The notes beneath the pieces were generated by a model. It worked only from the letters and a program-made list of their open reading frames with translations. It did no database searches and had not been told where the DNA came from. From positions 1-6,764 of the forward strand of contig JAEOUI010000030.1 of assembly GCA_016839425.1 (NCBI GenBank): a stretch of 6,764 bases of DNA, written 5' to 3'. Shown one piece after another: positions 5,229 to 6,764 of the stretch. This DNA is from Promethearchaeota archaeon. GTDB taxonomy: Archaea; Asgardarchaeota; Lokiarchaeia; Sigynarchaeales; SOKP01. The position numbers and the translations under genes were made by a program. Numbering within the stretch: the stretch's first letter is position 1; every line of letters starts with the position of its first letter.

Positions 5229-6593
5229 ATGAATTTAGGACATTATTCAAATCAGCTCTTAGAATATGAACCCAATTTTAAAGAAAGGATTAAAAAAACA
5301 AATAAAAATCTTAAAATCTTGCGAATAATCTGTCAAAAGCCTTTTTTTACGGGATCAGGAATTAATTTTATTAATTTAATCAAAAAATCGAAGAAATATG
5401 GAATCGAACAAGCTGTTGTTTTTGGGTTATCAGCCGTGGATGAGAATCCTTTGAATGAGTTAATTTCCAGAGAAAATACTTATGCTGTCCGCTTTAAAGA
5501 CGACGATGAAGACATTAATTACGATGTTCCTTTCCCAATAGCAGGGATGTCTGATAGAATGCCTTACAAATCAACAAGATTTTCATCATTCACTTTAGAT
5601 ATGCTTGAAAACTATTTAAAAGCCTTTGCTATTAATATTAATCGTGCTGTTGAAGAATTCCAGCCTAATATTATTCATGTACACCATTTATGGTTGGTCT
5701 CTGCCTTAACACGCGTACTTCAGCCTAAAATTTCTATCATTGCCACTTGTCATAACACTGCGCTTAGGCAATTGATTTTAGCACCTCACTTGAAAAAGTT
5801 TATAGTTAAACCAATATCAGATTTAGACAAGATTGCCGTCATTGGTAAAGAGCAAGAAGGACGCGTTATCGATTTATATGACATCGAAAATCAAAAACTA
5901 AATAATAAATTCTTATATATTGGGCAAGGCATTAATACAGACCTTTTTTATCCTTTAGAAAACCCTCCTCTTACGGATAGTTTTTCTCCTAAAAAATTGA
6001 TTTACATAGGTAAATTATGTTTTTCAAAAGGAGTTCCTCAATTATTACACGCCTTCGAGGAGATTCAAAAAGAATGCTCAAACGAATTGAAACTCTACAT
6101 CGCAGGAAGTGGAGAAGGACACGAATGCGATGAAATTTTAATACAAGCTAAAAATTTAAACAAATCGATAAAAATTTTAGGGCAGCTAGACCAAAAAAAA
6201 CTCGCTGAATTTTTACAAGAGTGCGATATATTCGTGTTACCGAGTTTTTATGACGGATTTCCTAAAGTTTTGCTCGAATCCTTAGCATGTGGATGCAAGG
6301 CAGTTGTCACCGATCTTCCAGGCATTAGAGAACATCTTCAAGAAACCTTAGGGGAAATAAAATCCATCTCTTTTGTCCCAAGACCTGTAATGAAAAGCAT
6401 TGATGAACCGTTCCAAGAAGCACTCCCAGAATTCATAACCAATCTAAATAAGGCAATTAAATATCAATTATTTTCGCAAATAACAATGATTGAAAAAAGA
6501 AAAACTCTTAACCAAATACAAAAACATTATGGAGACGATTCTCTTTTTCATAAATATTTAACACTATACAATCAACTTGTATCTTCTAAATAA
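5229..6593 (+). CDS. GT-B glycosyltransferase, GT4-like (group 1)
   Basis: A complete 454-residue retaining-type GT-B glycosyltransferase, soluble or membrane-peripheral, with no transmembrane helix. Residues 1-27 are a charged lead before the first Rossmann strand (LKILRII, 28-34). The N-terminal acceptor lobe has a Gly-rich turn TGSG (41-44), NIIHVHHLW (147-155) and TCHNT (173-177). The C-terminal donor lobe starts near 255 with KKLIYIGKLCFSKGVPQLL, giving the basic pair Lys262 and Lys267 that binds the donor diphosphate. Further on are LYIAGSGEG (289-297) and SFYDGFPKVLLESLACG (339-355), which carries the EX7E-type motif as Asp342 and Glu350. The family transfers sugars from nucleotide-sugar donors to lipids, glycans or proteins. 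Donor and acceptor cannot be predicted here. The neighbouring surface protein with Asn sequons makes an envelope role plausible but unproven. There is no Shine-Dalgarno site before the ATG. Confidence 0.92.
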   Translation: MNLGHYSNQLLEYEPNFKERIKKTNKNLKILRIICQKPFFTGSGINFINLIKKSKKYGIEQAVVFGLSAVDENPLNELISRENTYAVRFKDDDEDINYDVPFPIAGMSDRMPYKSTRFSSFTLDMLENYLKAFAININRAVEEFQPNIIHVHHLWLVSALTRVLQPKISIIATCHNTALRQLILAPHLKKFIVKPISDLDKIAVIGKEQEGRVIDLYDIENQKLNNKFLYIGQGINTDLFYPLENPPLTDSFSPKKLIYIGKLCFSKGVPQLLHAFEEIQKECSNELKLYIAGSGEGHECDEILIQAKNLNKSIKILGQLDQKKLAEFLQECDIFVLPSFYDGFPKVLLESLACGCKAVVTDLPGIREHLQETLGEIKSISFVPRPVMKSIDEPFQEALPEFITNLNKAIKYQLFSQITMIEKRKTLNQIQKHYGDDSLFHKYLTLYNQLVSSK

Positions 6594-6629
6594 ATAATTA
6601 AGAAAATAATATTTTAAGGTATCTTATCA

Positions 6630-6641
6630 AAATAAAAAAAA
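6630..6641 (-). terminator. U-tract fused to the chemotaxis gene stop codon
   Basis: On the minus strand the stop TAA at 6644-6642 runs straight into eight T (6641-6634) and ATTTT. There is no hairpin. It would end the chemotaxis transcript before it runs into the convergent glycosyltransferase gene, whose stop lies 48 bases away. Confidence 0.45.
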
Positions 6642-6764
6642 TTATTTGTAAGATTTTTTCATACCAATATCTTGATATTTTTGTAAGTTCGTACGTAAAG
6701 TATCCGATAGTTCGGATAGTTTTATCGAAGTCGCAGCTATTTCCTGTACGGCAGAAGTCTGCTC
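6642..6764 (-). CDS. Methyl-accepting chemotaxis protein, C-terminal end (partial)
   Basis: The minus strand is open from the window edge to TAA at 6644-6642, giving the last 40 residues of a protein cut by the edge. The segment EQTSAVQEIAATSIKLSELS followed by DTLRTNLQKYQ matches the end of the signalling domain of methyl-accepting chemotaxis proteins. In that family the descending coiled-coil helix carries the EQ-AA-EEIA-type methylation region and then heptads such as LSELSDTLR before a short basic tail. Here the tail ends MKKSYK, with no CheR-docking pentapeptide. Such receptors relay ligand binding to the CheA kinase through CheW and control motility. The sensor and membrane parts must lie beyond the right edge. 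A soluble MCP-like receptor is also possible. The codon frame is clean and the heptad pattern regular. Confidence 0.82.
   Translation of the reverse strand, partial: EQTSAVQEIAATSIKLSELSDTLRTNLQKYQDIGMKKSYK

Overview
This AT-rich 6.8 kb window is most likely from an archaeon, and several features lean towards the Asgard group (Lokiarchaeia-like). Archaeal hints are a tRNA-Ala of archaeal type with encoded CCA, A/T-rich TATA-like boxes roughly 25-45 bases before start codons, almost no Shine-Dalgarno sites (one weak AGGT before the first gene), and plain U-tracts without GC hairpins after several genes. Asgard-leaning hints are a TPR protein with a C-terminal winged-helix-like segment, a short membrane-anchored beta-rich surface protein, and a bacterial-type thiolase. 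Lineage is inferred from memory of these families, not from a search.

Layout, left to right: an AT-rich leader region that may hold the start of a minus-strand gene leaving the window; a complete thiolase (294-1604, +) with a U-tract terminator; an Imm51-like small acidic protein (1860-2225, +) followed 22 bases later by an unrecognised ORF with no ATG start (2248-2628, +); a convergent TPR protein (2656-3387, -); tRNA-Ala(GGC) (3503-3579, -); a complete Tpt1/KptA RNA 2'-phosphotransferase (3829-4362, +) with a 9-bp inverted repeat before it; a small membrane-anchored surface protein (4557-5066, -) whose natural ATG seems separated from the frame by one base; a GT4-type glycosyltransferase (5229-6593, +), divergent from the surface protein and preceded by a 20-codon ORF whose stop touches the GT start; and, cut by the right edge, the C-terminal tail of a methyl-accepting chemotaxis protein (6642-6764, -) not covered by longer ORFs.

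The genes do not form one operon: strands alternate and each unit seems to have its own promoter and terminator. Only the Imm51-like gene and its follower look co-transcribed. Two RNA-related loci (tRNA-Ala and Tpt1) and three envelope or signalling loci (surface protein, glycosyltransferase, MCP) lie near each other, but a functional link is speculation. I see no CRISPR array, IS element, transposase, integrase or origin. The points most worth a second look are the Imm51-like pair, the disrupted start of the surface protein, the short ORF abutting the glycosyltransferase, the TPR/winged-helix architecture, and the shared stop-plus-U-tract ends of two minus-strand genes.
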